Source: Robiginitomaculum sp. (GTDB lineage: Bacteria > Pseudomonadota > Alphaproteobacteria > Caulobacterales > Maricaulaceae). Taken from it: DNA of 64,000 nt. The notes beneath the pieces were generated by a model. That model saw only the letters and a program-made list of their open reading frames with translations. It was not told the DNA's origin and did no database searches. Both the position numbers and the translations under genes were made by a program. Every line of letters begins with the position of its first letter. The stretch's first letter is position 1. The stretch lies in NCBI GenBank assembly GCA_002733805.1, contig NVXG01000007.1, positions 30,373-94,372 on the forward strand, in the 5' to 3' direction. Positions 8,078-16,590 of the stretch are shown here, piece by piece.

Positions 8078-9048
8078 GAGCGGTGATATGCAAAGTTTAT
8101 GAGGGCTGGGAAAAGCTGGAACTTGGTGAGCTACCCGACCCACAAGCTGGACCGGGCCAAGTCGTCATTGATGTGCAAGCTGCCGGGTTAAACTTCCCGG
8201 ACTTGTTGCTGGTCGCGGGCAAATATCAAATGAAGCCGCCTTTGCCGTTCGTGCCGGGTTCTGAATGTGCCGGTATCATTAGTGAAATTGGCGAGGGAGT
8301 AACGGGCTGGAATGTCGGGGATCGGGTGATTGCCTACACTATGAACGGCGGTATGGCCGAAAAAATCGCGGTTGCGGCAACCAATTTGATCCCGTTACCG
8401 GCCGACATGCCATTTGCCAATGGCGCGGGCCTGACCACCACCTATGCCACCTCCCACTATGCCTTGAAGCAACGAGCTAATTTACAAGCTGGCGAAACCA
8501 TATTGGTTTTGGGTGCGGCGGGCGGCGTGGGACTGGCTACGGTGGAATTGGCCAAAGCGGCCGGGGCCATAGTGATTGCTGGTGCCAGTACGGATGAGAA
8601 GTTACAGACGGCTCGGGACCATGGTGCTGATATTTGTATCAATTATTCCACCGAAAACTTGAAAGACCGGGCGAAGGAAATCACTGAAGGCAAGGGCGTC
8701 GATGTAATTTATGATCCGGTTGGTGGTGATCTGGCCGAACCTGCGTTTCGCAGTATTGGCTTTAACGGACGCTATCTGGTGATCGGGTTTGCTGCCGGGG
8801 AAATTCCACGTCTGCCGCTCAACCTGCCTTTGTTGAAGACGGCCAGTATTATCGGTGTGTTCTGGGGGGCTTGGGCGATGCGCGATCCAGCTGGTCATGC
8901 TGAAAACATGGCGGAAATACTGGGCATGTATGTGGATAAAAAAATCAAGGTAACCGTGTCCAAACAAATTTCATTTGAGAACTTTTTGGAAGGGTTTTCT
9001 GATCTTCACGAAAGAAAAGCCCAAGGCAAACTCGTATTGGTGCCGTAA
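8074..9048 (+). CDS. NADPH:quinone oxidoreductase-like MDR enzyme
   Basis: A 324-residue zinc-independent medium-chain dehydrogenase/reductase of the quinone oxidoreductase group. The N-terminal GroES-like domain has GLNFPDLLLVAGKYQ and FVPGSECAGII, with no zinc-ligating cysteine cluster. The Rossmann domain starts VLGAAGGVGLATVELAKAAGA at about 145-165, followed by YDPVGGDLAEPAFRSI. Such enzymes reduce quinones or enoyl conjugates with NADPH. The start ATG overlaps the SDR stop (ATGA), and it is the last gene of the operon. In acyl-CoA operons this subgroup is often annotated only by family; its step here is unknown. Confidence 0.87.
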   Translation: MRAVICKVYEGWEKLELGELPDPQAGPGQVVIDVQAAGLNFPDLLLVAGKYQMKPPLPFVPGSECAGIISEIGEGVTGWNVGDRVIAYTMNGGMAEKIAVAATNLIPLPADMPFANGAGLTTTYATSHYALKQRANLQAGETILVLGAAGGVGLATVELAKAAGAIVIAGASTDEKLQTARDHGADICINYSTENLKDRAKEITEGKGVDVIYDPVGGDLAEPAFRSIGFNGRYLVIGFAAGEIPRLPLNLPLLKTASIIGVFWGAWAMRDPAGHAENMAEILGMYVDKKIKVTVSKQISFENFLEGFSDLHERKAQGKLVLVP

Positions 9049-9197
9049 CTGGCTACTTTAGACTTTCCTAGCTCACTAAAAGTTTACTGAAATGACTTTG
9101 GTTGGTGGTGATTTTAGAGAATAATTAGGTGTCTGAACCTAGCATTTGCCCGAATCGCTCTTGTTTTCAAAGTGAAAGCAGAGCGAAGGATGGTTAA

Positions 9198-11399
9198 ATG
9201 CGCAGTATTTCAATAACTTGGCAGACACTTTGTGCATTTTGTAAGGCAAAGGGTGGCAATGTTGCCATTATCTTTGCGCTTTCCATTTTACCGATTACGA
9301 TTGCCATCGGTGTTTCGATAGATTTTCAGCGGTCTTATGTTGAGAGATCCAGATTGCGCGATACGCTGGATGCTTCCGTTTTGGCGGCAGGCCGGGCGCA
9401 TTTGATGGCCGCAAATATGGATCAGGCCGATCGAGAAGCTCATGCAACCAACATTGGTACGCAATTTTTTAACGCACAAATTGCTGCACGAGGGAATCGG
9501 ATAACCAATCCGACGATTGCGTTTACCTATACGCAGGAAAATGAAATCCGGGCGACTGGTCAGGGCACAATTACCACCATGTTTGGCGGTTTGCTCGGTG
9601 TAAACTCAGTGGATGTACATTCAGAAGCCAGAGCCATGGCTGGCGATCTACGGGTGATCGAAGTCGCGCTGATGTTGGATAACACCGCCTCAATGTTTTC
9701 CAACAACCGCTTTGTGACCATGCGCGATGCGGCGATGAATTTTGTCGATACGATGTATGATGAAAGTCCCAGCCCGGATTTGGTTAAAATCTCAGTAGTG
9801 CCGTGGTCGGTAATGGTCAATATCAAGTCTGAAACGGTGGCGGCACCCGATGGCGCAACCTACTCTTGGGGTGGATTACCCGCCGCAGGGTCACGCAAGA
9901 AGCCTAAATCTCCCAATTCCAATCGGGTCAGTAATATTACCCATCCCGATTCCGGCAAACCAATGTCCAGTTCAAAGCTAAAAGAGATGTTTGCGCCGGT
10001 GGAGTGGCGTGGGTGCATACGGGCCGCTCCTAATGAAGTAAAAACTAACTCGTCAGGCAATGTAACCAAACCAATTACTGATAAAGCCATCGGATCAATG
10101 CGTTGGCCTGTGGGCTGGGTGAAGCCGGAAATCGAAAATAAATGGCACCGGTTGTCCTGCCCAAAACCGAAGCCAAAACCGAAGCCAAAACCCAAGCCGA
10201 AGCCCAAGCCGAAGCCGAAGCCGAAGCCGAAGCCGAAGCCGAAGCCGAAGCCGAAGCCGGGGCCACAAGGGTTTTTACTTGATGTGCCGGGTGAGGAAAT
10301 AAGCCAATATGCGTCTGTTTCCACACCGGAAGAAGCTAGCTTGTTGCAGTTCGTTTCGTATTTGCCTTTGATGGAGAATGATTCTGGCTGGCCATCGCCT
10401 GGCATTTCGTCAGGTGAGCGAACTCAATTTGGCGAGGAGCAACCCGAAATTATTCTCGTTGATCGCTCTAATCCGCAAAAGAAAAAGAAGAAGAAAAAGA
10501 AGAAGAAAAAGAAGAAGAAGCCAAAACCAAAACCAAAACCAAAACCAAAACCAAAACCAGGTTTGCCGCCGGGGCAAAAATGCGGTGTGTGGTATGATTC
10601 CGGGTTGTTGAATTGCTGGCAGGATCCGAAGGGGTGGCAGCGCAATATATACATCCCGAAAACGCAGGATTGTTCGTCCGATGGCACCTATGGCAAGCCG
10701 ACCGGCAAGCTAAAAGCCTGCGTATCTGATCCTAATGAATTTGCTTGGAATTCAGGCGGTGGCAAGATGTGTACGTGGCAGAGTAATGTGTTGCCGTGGA
10801 ATGCTAATAAAGGCATTTCCGGGCCAAATTTGAACTGCCCAACCGCCATGTTACCATTGTCCAGCAATCGCAAACAGATACTGGAAAAACTGGAACACAT
10901 GTACCCAACGCCAGGTGGTACTCAGGCTTATCTGGGCTTGCAATGGGGTTTGCGAACCTTGTCGCCACGCAGTGAATGGGCCAACTTTTGGGGCCATTCG
11001 GCTGCTCAAAAAGCCCGAGACTGGGATGTCATGAAAACCCGAAAAATTGCGATTTTGCTGACCGATGGTGAAAACGTCTCACCATTTGATTTTGAAGGGT
11101 ATCTTGGGTGCAATGATCAGAACCGCAAAGGAATTGCTGGTCCGTGCTGGAAGCATGGTAATGTCAATAAGTTGGACCGAAACACGCTGGATAAACTGAT
11201 GCTGGCAACCTGTAAGGCCATGGTCGAAGACTATGAGATCGAGTTGTTCACCATCGCGGTTGATATCAATAATTCTACAGCCATTAAATTGCTGAAGGAT
11301 TGTGCTGGCGACCCGGACCGGGCCTTTAATATCAAATCCGGTCAATTGGACATTACGTTCCAAGCCATTGCGGAGCGCACATTGCGATTGACCCACTAG
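9198..11399 (+). CDS. TadG-like vWA-domain protein with Lys-Pro tandem repeats
   Basis: A 733-residue protein. The first ~40 residues (GGNVAIIFALSILPITIAIGVSIDF) are the TadE/TadG-like N-terminal helix that anchors Flp-pilus-associated pseudopilins in the membrane. A von Willebrand A domain begins near residue 152 with EVALMLDNTASM, a DxTxS-type metal site, and resumes near 612 with KIAILLTDGEN. Between the halves lies a ~450-residue insertion with cysteines and two low-complexity tracts: 16 Pro-Lys pairs (10161-10259), and 14 consecutive Lys followed by 6 Pro-Lys pairs (10479-10559). No tad secretion genes lie nearby. It is likely secreted or membrane-tethered and involved in adhesion or envelope contact, but this is inference. 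GAGCGAAGGA precedes the ATG. Confidence 0.85.
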   Translation: MRSISITWQTLCAFCKAKGGNVAIIFALSILPITIAIGVSIDFQRSYVERSRLRDTLDASVLAAGRAHLMAANMDQADREAHATNIGTQFFNAQIAARGNRITNPTIAFTYTQENEIRATGQGTITTMFGGLLGVNSVDVHSEARAMAGDLRVIEVALMLDNTASMFSNNRFVTMRDAAMNFVDTMYDESPSPDLVKISVVPWSVMVNIKSETVAAPDGATYSWGGLPAAGSRKKPKSPNSNRVSNITHPDSGKPMSSSKLKEMFAPVEWRGCIRAAPNEVKTNSSGNVTKPITDKAIGSMRWPVGWVKPEIENKWHRLSCPKPKPKPKPKPKPKPKPKPKPKPKPKPKPKPKPGPQGFLLDVPGEEISQYASVSTPEEASLLQFVSYLPLMENDSGWPSPGISSGERTQFGEEQPEIILVDRSNPQKKKKKKKKKKKKKKPKPKPKPKPKPKPGLPPGQKCGVWYDSGLLNCWQDPKGWQRNIYIPKTQDCSSDGTYGKPTGKLKACVSDPNEFAWNSGGGKMCTWQSNVLPWNANKGISGPNLNCPTAMLPLSSNRKQILEKLEHMYPTPGGTQAYLGLQWGLRTLSPRSEWANFWGHSAAQKARDWDVMKTRKIAILLTDGENVSPFDFEGYLGCNDQNRKGIAGPCWKHGNVNKLDRNTLDKLMLATCKAMVEDYEIELFTIAVDINNSTAIKLLKDCAGDPDRAFNIKSGQLDITFQAIAERTLRLTH
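10161..10259 (+). repeat. In-frame hexanucleotide repeat encoding (Pro-Lys)16-Pro
   Basis: Thirty-three codons alternate CCN and AAR. The left half mixes CCAAAA, CCGAAG and CCCAAG units, and the right half is a nearly pure CCGAAG array, so the tract looks recently expanded. The unit length is a multiple of three, so slippage would change protein length without shifting frame. Confidence 0.95.
10479..10559 (+). repeat. Poly-Lys (AAR)14 plus (CCAAAA)6 tract
   Basis: Fourteen lysine codons in AAG/AAA mixtures arranged as near-repeats are followed by six CCAAAA hexamers and a Pro codon. Base composition and unit differ from the upstream CCGAAG array, suggesting independent expansion of the same dipeptide theme within one protein. 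Confidence 0.95.
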
Positions 11400-11451
11400 A
11401 CGGATTGTCCAGACGCGATACGTTCCTGCCAATTACAAGGAGTATATCGCG

Positions 11452-12426
11452 ATGATCCCACTACCCACAATTGATGATGTTCGGGCTGCGGTGGACAAGC
11501 TGGCCGGCGATGCGCTTGTCACTCCACTTTTGCGCTCGGACCAATTGGATCGCGATATGGGGCGACCGGTGTGGATCAAGGCAGAGTGCCTACAATATAC
11601 TGGCTCATTTAAATACCGCGGTGCCCGTAACCGCATACTGAATTTGTCAGCGCAACAACAAAGATGCGGCGTTGTCGCCTATTCTTCAGGGAACCATGCA
11701 CAAGGCGTAGCACTGGCTGCTTTGCGCGATGGCATATCATGCTGCATCGTCATGCCAGCCGATACACCAAAGGTAAAAGTGGCAGGCGTGCGGGCACGCA
11801 AAAGCGAAGTCGTATTTTATGACCGATTGACTGAAAATCGGGCCGAGATCGCCGCAGAACTCGCAGAACGAAGTGGTGCAATTCTCATTCCGCCATATGA
11901 CGATTTTTATGTCATTGCCGGGCAGGGAACTGTCGGCTTGGAAATCGCCGAGCAAGGCAAAGCCATGGGTGTTGTTTTCGAACAAGTGGTAACCAATTGC
12001 GGCGGGGGTGGTTTAACGGCTGGAATTGCATTGGCTTTGGAAAAAGACAGCCCACAAACGGACCTATACGCGGCGGAACCGGCTGATTTTGATGATTATG
12101 GTCGCTCGTTACGCTCCGGAAAACGTGAACGTAATCCAATATTAAGCGGCTCGATTTGCGACGCATTGATGGCTGACACGCCGGGCGAAATGACTTTTGC
12201 CATCAATCAACCTCGAGTGTGCGATGGCTTACGTGTCACAGACGAAGAAGTGCGTTCCGCCATGGCGTATGCTTTTTCCCACTTGCAAGTCGTGTTGGAG
12301 CCGGGGGGTGCAGCCTCGTTGGCAGCAGCTTTACAGGGACGCGTGCCGGGCAAAGGTCCGCTTTGTATTGTTGCTACAGGTGGTAATGTTGATCCTGCAT
12401 TATTTTGCCAAGTAATTGCACCCTGA
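11452..12426 (+). CDS. Threonine/serine dehydratase-like PLP enzyme
   Basis: A 324-residue fold-type II pyridoxal-phosphate enzyme. Lys54 in TGSFKYRGARN is the Schiff-base lysine, the SSGNHAQGVA motif binds substrate, NCGGGGLTAGIALA is the phosphate-binding glycine loop (about 180-193), and VATGGNVD lies near the end. The length and the lack of a C-terminal ACT domain fit catabolic threonine dehydratase, serine racemase or hydroxyaspartate-dehydratase-like enzymes rather than biosynthetic IlvA; which one cannot be decided. The ATG at 11452 has AAGGAG at 11437-11442. It is monocistronic and convergent with the transglycosylase gene, 9 bp away. Confidence 0.85.
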   Translation: MIPLPTIDDVRAAVDKLAGDALVTPLLRSDQLDRDMGRPVWIKAECLQYTGSFKYRGARNRILNLSAQQQRCGVVAYSSGNHAQGVALAALRDGISCCIVMPADTPKVKVAGVRARKSEVVFYDRLTENRAEIAAELAERSGAILIPPYDDFYVIAGQGTVGLEIAEQGKAMGVVFEQVVTNCGGGGLTAGIALALEKDSPQTDLYAAEPADFDDYGRSLRSGKRERNPILSGSICDALMADTPGEMTFAINQPRVCDGLRVTDEEVRSAMAYAFSHLQVVLEPGGAASLAAALQGRVPGKGPLCIVATGGNVDPALFCQVIAP

Positions 12427-12435
12427 AACTAAGTG

Positions 12436-14463
12436 CTAGCGTCTGCTGCCACGGTTGAGGTCTTCTTGCAGTCGGATCAATGCGGGTTGGTCCGTGATCC
12501 GGTTGCGATAGACCTGCACATTCTCCATGACCCGCTGCACATAATTGCGGGTCTCCGAATACGGGATGCTTTCAACCCAGTCGATAGGGTCAATATCGAA
12601 CCTAGGGTCGCCATAATCCTTGACCCACTTTTTGACTCTGGATTGTCCGGCATTATAGGCCGCAGCACTCATGATATAAGAGCCATCAAACTTGGCGAGC
12701 AAATCCTGCAAATGGGCTGAGCCAATATTCAAATTGTATGCCGGATCATCGGTCAACCAGCTCTTGATGTAAGGCAAACCATGCTTTTTGGCGGTAAGCT
12801 TGGCCGTTGCCGGCATCAATTGCATCAAACCACGAGCTCCAACTCGACTGACCGCGCGCGGGTATAGTTCGCTTTCCTGCCGAGACAAGGCCAAAACCAG
12901 CGCAGTTTCGGGACGGTCGGCCAAAACGGGCACTTCTAGAACCGGCCATTGGCTTTCTGGCAAAACTTCACCGCGCAACAAAGCTGCCTTTGCGGCGCGA
13001 ACTGCAATGCCGGCTTGCCCGTTATTGCGGTTTAATCTGGCCAGCATGACGTGATCTACCGCGCCCGGCAACAAATCATCCAGGTGATAACTAAACCGGC
13101 GATAGGTTTTTATGTCACCGACCAAAGCGAGGAGTTTCAGCGCCCGGACTTGTGGGTGAGTTTCAAAGATCAACCGATCCGTATCTGATGGCTCCGGGTC
13201 TTTGCCCAGCACTAGATGGGCCGGTCCCAATTGTTGTTGGGCTAATTGTCCGTAATAGGTAAAATTAAATTCTGCTGCTTGCGAGAATTCTGCCCGGGCT
13301 TGATAGTCAAGGTCAGGCATTTCCAGCAATGCCATGCCAGCCCAATAGTGCGCGCGGGCTTTGGAAACCGGAGTTTTAACCCCTTCAGCCAAGCGTATGA
13401 AATGTTTGTACGCGGTTTCGGCCTGGTATAATTTGCGTAAAGCCAGCCATCCGGCCATCCATTCGCCTTCTGCAAAATCACTGCCTTTGGTGAAGCCATG
13501 GTTTCTGGCCAAATCATAGGCGTTTTGATATTGTCGATCTTTGATGGCGCGTCGGGCATGAATGTGCCGTTCAGTCCACATGCGTTTTTGAGAGGCTGGG
13601 GTCGGGCCAAACTCAGGGAATTTTAAGGCCAGTTCCATGGATGATTTGGCCAAGCCGGATTTGCGGCGCCATAAGGCTCGCTCATAAAGCAATCCTGGGT
13701 CGGACCGCATGGATTTGGGTACATTATAAATCGCCCTGTTAACACCACTAGAGCGCCGCATCAGCCGGATGCGGGCAATGCTGAGCGAGCGGGCATCGCG
13801 ACCCAGTTTTGACAACAGCTTTTGTGCTGCGCTGGCCTGGTGACGCCACAACAACATATCAACTCGAATTTCATGATCTTCGCGAGTCAGGATTTTGCTA
13901 TGGGTTTTTAGCACTGATTTGCTGACTTTTTTTGAAATCGCATCATTGTGCCAAGCATCGCGCAACATTTGGGTAGCGACATCTGGTTGTTGATTGGCAA
14001 ATAGGGCTTCGGCATGGGCGATTTTGCCATTGCCCGAAATGGCTGGCCAAACGGAAAACCATTCAATAATGGCGATGGGTTCCATACCGGATTCGGCTAT
14101 TTTGCCTTCCGCCAACATTCGAATGCGATCGTGCCTTGGCCAGTTCTCTAGGGTGCGAACCGCATCGGCCAAATCAAAATAGCTTGAGTCTTTGTCGTTC
14201 AGGGCGAGATACCAATCAACCAACCCAGTGGCTGAAGGTTGAATTAACCCGGCGCGATAGTCGCGGGCTGACGACCATTTGTCTTCTGATATGGCAATCA
14301 TGGCCCGGCGAAAATGAGTAAATTCCAAGTCTTCTAGAAACTCACTGGTATTGGCTGGAATAGGTTTGTTTGATGGCGCAAGTTCGCTGGCGTTGGCTGT
14401 GCAAGCCACAACCACCAAAAGAGTTGAAAGAAATCTAACAAACATATGCTGCATCGTAGCCAT
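12436..14463 (-). CDS. Slt70-like soluble lytic murein transglycosylase
   Basis: A 675-residue periplasmic enzyme cleaving peptidoglycan glycan strands to 1,6-anhydro-muropeptides. A signal peptide is visible (FVRFLSTLLVVVACTANASE); the middle is an alpha-superhelical U/L domain of about 450 residues. The C-terminal SLT domain holds LALSRQESELYPRAVS with catalytic Glu530, GLMQLMPATA and AAYNAG, all family signatures. Three in-frame ATGs (14463, 14454, 14445) lie close together, and 14445 would give the tidiest signal peptide; none has a clear ribosome site. It diverges from dapA, and an inverted repeat lies in the shared upstream region. Confidence 0.92.
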   Translation of the reverse strand: MATMQHMFVRFLSTLLVVVACTANASELAPSNKPIPANTSEFLEDLEFTHFRRAMIAISEDKWSSARDYRAGLIQPSATGLVDWYLALNDKDSSYFDLADAVRTLENWPRHDRIRMLAEGKIAESGMEPIAIIEWFSVWPAISGNGKIAHAEALFANQQPDVATQMLRDAWHNDAISKKVSKSVLKTHSKILTREDHEIRVDMLLWRHQASAAQKLLSKLGRDARSLSIARIRLMRRSSGVNRAIYNVPKSMRSDPGLLYERALWRRKSGLAKSSMELALKFPEFGPTPASQKRMWTERHIHARRAIKDRQYQNAYDLARNHGFTKGSDFAEGEWMAGWLALRKLYQAETAYKHFIRLAEGVKTPVSKARAHYWAGMALLEMPDLDYQARAEFSQAAEFNFTYYGQLAQQQLGPAHLVLGKDPEPSDTDRLIFETHPQVRALKLLALVGDIKTYRRFSYHLDDLLPGAVDHVMLARLNRNNGQAGIAVRAAKAALLRGEVLPESQWPVLEVPVLADRPETALVLALSRQESELYPRAVSRVGARGLMQLMPATAKLTAKKHGLPYIKSWLTDDPAYNLNIGSAHLQDLLAKFDGSYIMSAAAYNAGQSRVKKWVKDYGDPRFDIDPIDWVESIPYSETRNYVQRVMENVQVYRNRITDQPALIRLQEDLNRGSRR

Positions 14464-14495
14464 TGAGAACGCTGGTACGCTAGCGCAATATCCTG

Positions 14496-14516
14496 AACAG
14501 GGAATAAATCCCTGTT
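14496..14516. promoter_or_regulatory. Inverted repeat between slt and dapA
   Basis: Perfect 8-bp arms AACAGGGA and TCCCTGTT are separated by ATAAA. The repeat lies in the 111-bp divergent region between the transglycosylase and dapA starts. It could be a repressor operator or a transcript hairpin in the dapA leader; there is no T-tract after it, so it is not a simple terminator. Confidence 0.45.
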
Positions 14517-14574
14517 GGCGAAATTGCCCAAACGCTTCTATAAAGCTTAGAATAACCCGTTGCAGGACATTTTG

Positions 14575-15441
14575 ATGTTATTTGGTTCAATCCCGGCTTT
14601 GGTCACTCCGTTTCGAGATGGTGAGGTGGATATACCAGCCTTTGCCCGTTTCGTCGAATGGCAGATTGCCTCAGGCAGTCACGGCCTGGTGCCTTGTGGC
14701 ACGACCGGTGAGGGCATCACGCTGGAGCCAGACGAGCAACGCATTGTGATTGAGGCCTGTGTCGAGCAAGCCCATGGCAAGGTGCCGGTGATTGCCGGGA
14801 CCGGAGCGCCCGCTACCCACCGTGCGGTGGCATTGGCGCAAATGGCTCGCGGGGCGGGCGTTGATGCTGTGCTGGTTGCGCCGCCATGGTATAATAAACC
14901 AAGCCAACTTGGGATTATCGCCCATTTCAGAGAAATTTCGAAAGTCGGCATCCCTATTATTTTGTATAACGTTCCCAGTCGGACTCTGGTCGATATCTTG
15001 CCGGAAACCATGGGGGAAATTATTAAATTTCCAAACATTATCGGGATTAAAGATGCCACGGGTGATCTGGACCGGGTTGCCGCGCAACGAGAGATCTGCG
15101 GCGCTGAGTTTTTGCAACTTTCCGGGGAAGATGCCACGGCGCTCGCATTTTATCAGAAGGGTGGGTTGGGCTGTATTTCAGTAACTGCAAATGTATTACC
15201 CCAGCAATGCGCCGATTTTCAGAATGCTCTGCGTGCAGGCAATATAGAGCTGGCCATGGGGCTGGATGCCAAATTAAAAGCGGCGCATCGGGCTATGTTT
15301 GCGGATCCTAGCCCGGCTCCTGCCAAATATGCATTGTCAAAAATGGGTAAAATGAATAATGAACTGCGTTTACCCATGTTGCCCGCCAGCCAAAATGCGC
15401 GAATTTTGGTCGATCAGGCAATGGCAGCAGCTTTAGATTGA
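14575..15441 (+). CDS. dapA: 4-hydroxy-tetrahydrodipicolinate synthase
   Basis: A 288-residue class I aldolase condensing pyruvate with aspartate semialdehyde, the first committed step of lysine and diaminopimelate synthesis. Signatures are GSIPALVTPF at the N-terminus, PCGTTGEG (Thr44 of the catalytic triad), LYNVPSRT (Tyr131, Arg136) and GIKDATGD with the Schiff-base Lys159. I chose ATG 14575, with GCAGGA at 14562-14567; a TTG at 14560 would add five residues and overlap that site. The length matches the family. It is followed 9 bp later by smpB, so the two are probably cotranscribed. Confidence 0.96.
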   Translation: MLFGSIPALVTPFRDGEVDIPAFARFVEWQIASGSHGLVPCGTTGEGITLEPDEQRIVIEACVEQAHGKVPVIAGTGAPATHRAVALAQMARGAGVDAVLVAPPWYNKPSQLGIIAHFREISKVGIPIILYNVPSRTLVDILPETMGEIIKFPNIIGIKDATGDLDRVAAQREICGAEFLQLSGEDATALAFYQKGGLGCISVTANVLPQQCADFQNALRAGNIELAMGLDAKLKAAHRAMFADPSPAPAKYALSKMGKMNNELRLPMLPASQNARILVDQAMAAALD

Positions 15442-15450
15442 GAATGTACG

Positions 15451-15933
15451 ATGTCAGGTGGTGGACGCAAAAAAAAGGACGGCAAGAGCATAATTGCTGA
15501 CAATCGGCGGGCTAGGTATGACTACCATATCGAAGAAGTGTTCGAGGCTGGTATGATGTTAGTTGGCACCGAGGTGAAAGCCTTGCGCGAAGGCCGGGCC
15601 AATATCGCCGAATCTTATGTGTCATTCGAGGGGGATGACCTGACGTTGATCAATGCCAATATCCCGATTTACCGGGCGGCAAACCGGTTCAACCATGAAC
15701 CAAACCGTCCACGCAAATTATTGTTGCACCGTCGTGAGGTAGACAAATTGGCCGTGGCGATACAGCGACAGGGCCGCACCGTGGTTCCGTTAAAGATGTA
15801 CTTTAACGAGCGCGGACTGGTGAAGCTGGAAATTGCCATCTCATTGGGTAAGAAAGTGCATGATAAACGTGCTACTTCGAAAGATCGGGATTGGAAGCGT
15901 GATCAATCGCGGTTGATGCGGGATCGTGGCTAA
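15451..15933 (+). CDS. smpB: SsrA-binding protein
   Basis: A 160-residue partner of tmRNA in trans-translation, which rescues stalled ribosomes. Recognisable are [33 protein letters not shown] near residues 19-52, [22 protein letters not shown], and the basic C-terminal tail [19 protein letters not shown] that inserts into the mRNA channel. Length and order are normal for alphaproteobacteria. It lies directly downstream of dapA and runs convergently into a DNA glycosylase gene 3 bp away. No ssrA RNA gene is recognisable nearby. Confidence 0.96.
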   Translation: MSGGGRKKKDGKSIIADNRRARYDYHIEEVFEAGMMLVGTEVKALREGRANIAESYVSFEGDDLTLINANIPIYRAANRFNHEPNRPRKLLLHRREVDKLAVAIQRQGRTVVPLKMYFNERGLVKLEIAISLGKKVHDKRATSKDRDWKRDQSRLMRDRG

Positions 15934-15936
15934 TCC

Positions 15937-16590
15937 TTACAGGCCAGATTTGATTTTTTCAAAAACCTGATCGAACATTGCTTCGGTCAGTCGACCGGTA
16001 TTGGTGTTGTACCTGGAGCAATGATAGCTATCGATGATCCGCAAATTCCGTCCGTCCGCACTGAAATGATGCTCCCCACAATGGGAAAAAACATAGTCCT
16101 TTTTCCGCAATCCAAATGTGGTCAACACGTTGTTATGGGCAATATGACCCAGCGCCAACAAGGTGGTTAGCTTGGGCAAATGAGCAATTCGACTGACTAA
16201 AAACGGCCGACAATTACTGGCTTCGGGTCCCGTTGGTTTATTTTGCGGTGGGACGCAGCGCACTGCATTGGTGATCATACAGTCAATTAGACGCAGCCCA
16301 TCATCAATTGATTTTCTATAGGTACCTGTTGCAAAATTGTGTTTTATCAAAGCTTTATATAATAAATCTCCAGCACCATCTCCGGTAAACGGGCGACCGG
16401 TTCGATTGGCTCCACCGCGCCCCGGCGCCATGCCGACCACTAAAAATCGGGCGCTGTCAGGCCCAAATGAATCAACCGGCGCATTGTGCCAATCCGGCTC
16501 GGCGGCGGCAATTTCATTGCGATAGGCGACCAGTCTGGGGCACAGTTTGCAATTGCGTGGTGCTTCAGGTGGCGTGTTGTTCTGGCTCAT
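15937..16590 (-). CDS. Family 5 uracil-DNA glycosylase (UDGb)
   Basis: A 217-residue iron-sulfur uracil-DNA glycosylase that removes uracil, and often other deaminated bases, from DNA. The motif A region reads GMAPGRGGANRTGRPF then GDGAGDLLY, which distinguishes family 5 from family 4. Four cysteines placed for a 4Fe-4S cluster are seen at Cys14, Cys17 (CKLC), in AVRCVPP and in SNCRPF. The C-terminal SYHCSRYNTNTGRLT is the conserved DNA-intercalating block, with Cys where Pro is usual. Its start overlaps the stop of the NYN gene (ATGA), so the two form an operon. Confidence 0.92.
   Translation of the reverse strand: MSQNNTPPEAPRNCKLCPRLVAYRNEIAAAEPDWHNAPVDSFGPDSARFLVVGMAPGRGGANRTGRPFTGDGAGDLLYKALIKHNFATGTYRKSIDDGLRLIDCMITNAVRCVPPQNKPTGPEASNCRPFLVSRIAHLPKLTTLLALGHIAHNNVLTTFGLRKKDYVFSHCGEHHFSADGRNLRIIDSYHCSRYNTNTGRLTEAMFDQVFEKIKSGL

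Noticed and set aside
10161..10559. Possible CRISPR-like or minisatellite array
   Set aside because: The units are 3-6 bp, contiguous, without spacers, and in frame inside a coding sequence.
9860..10687. Long minus-strand frames with GFGF or ASAS repeats
   Set aside because: They are the reverse complement of the Pro-Lys/poly-Lys tracts of the TadG-like gene and have no independent start, ribosome site or family similarity.
15934..15936. tmRNA gene next to smpB
   Set aside because: The convergent glycosylase gene begins 3 bp after smpB, leaving no room, and no tmRNA ends were seen nearby.
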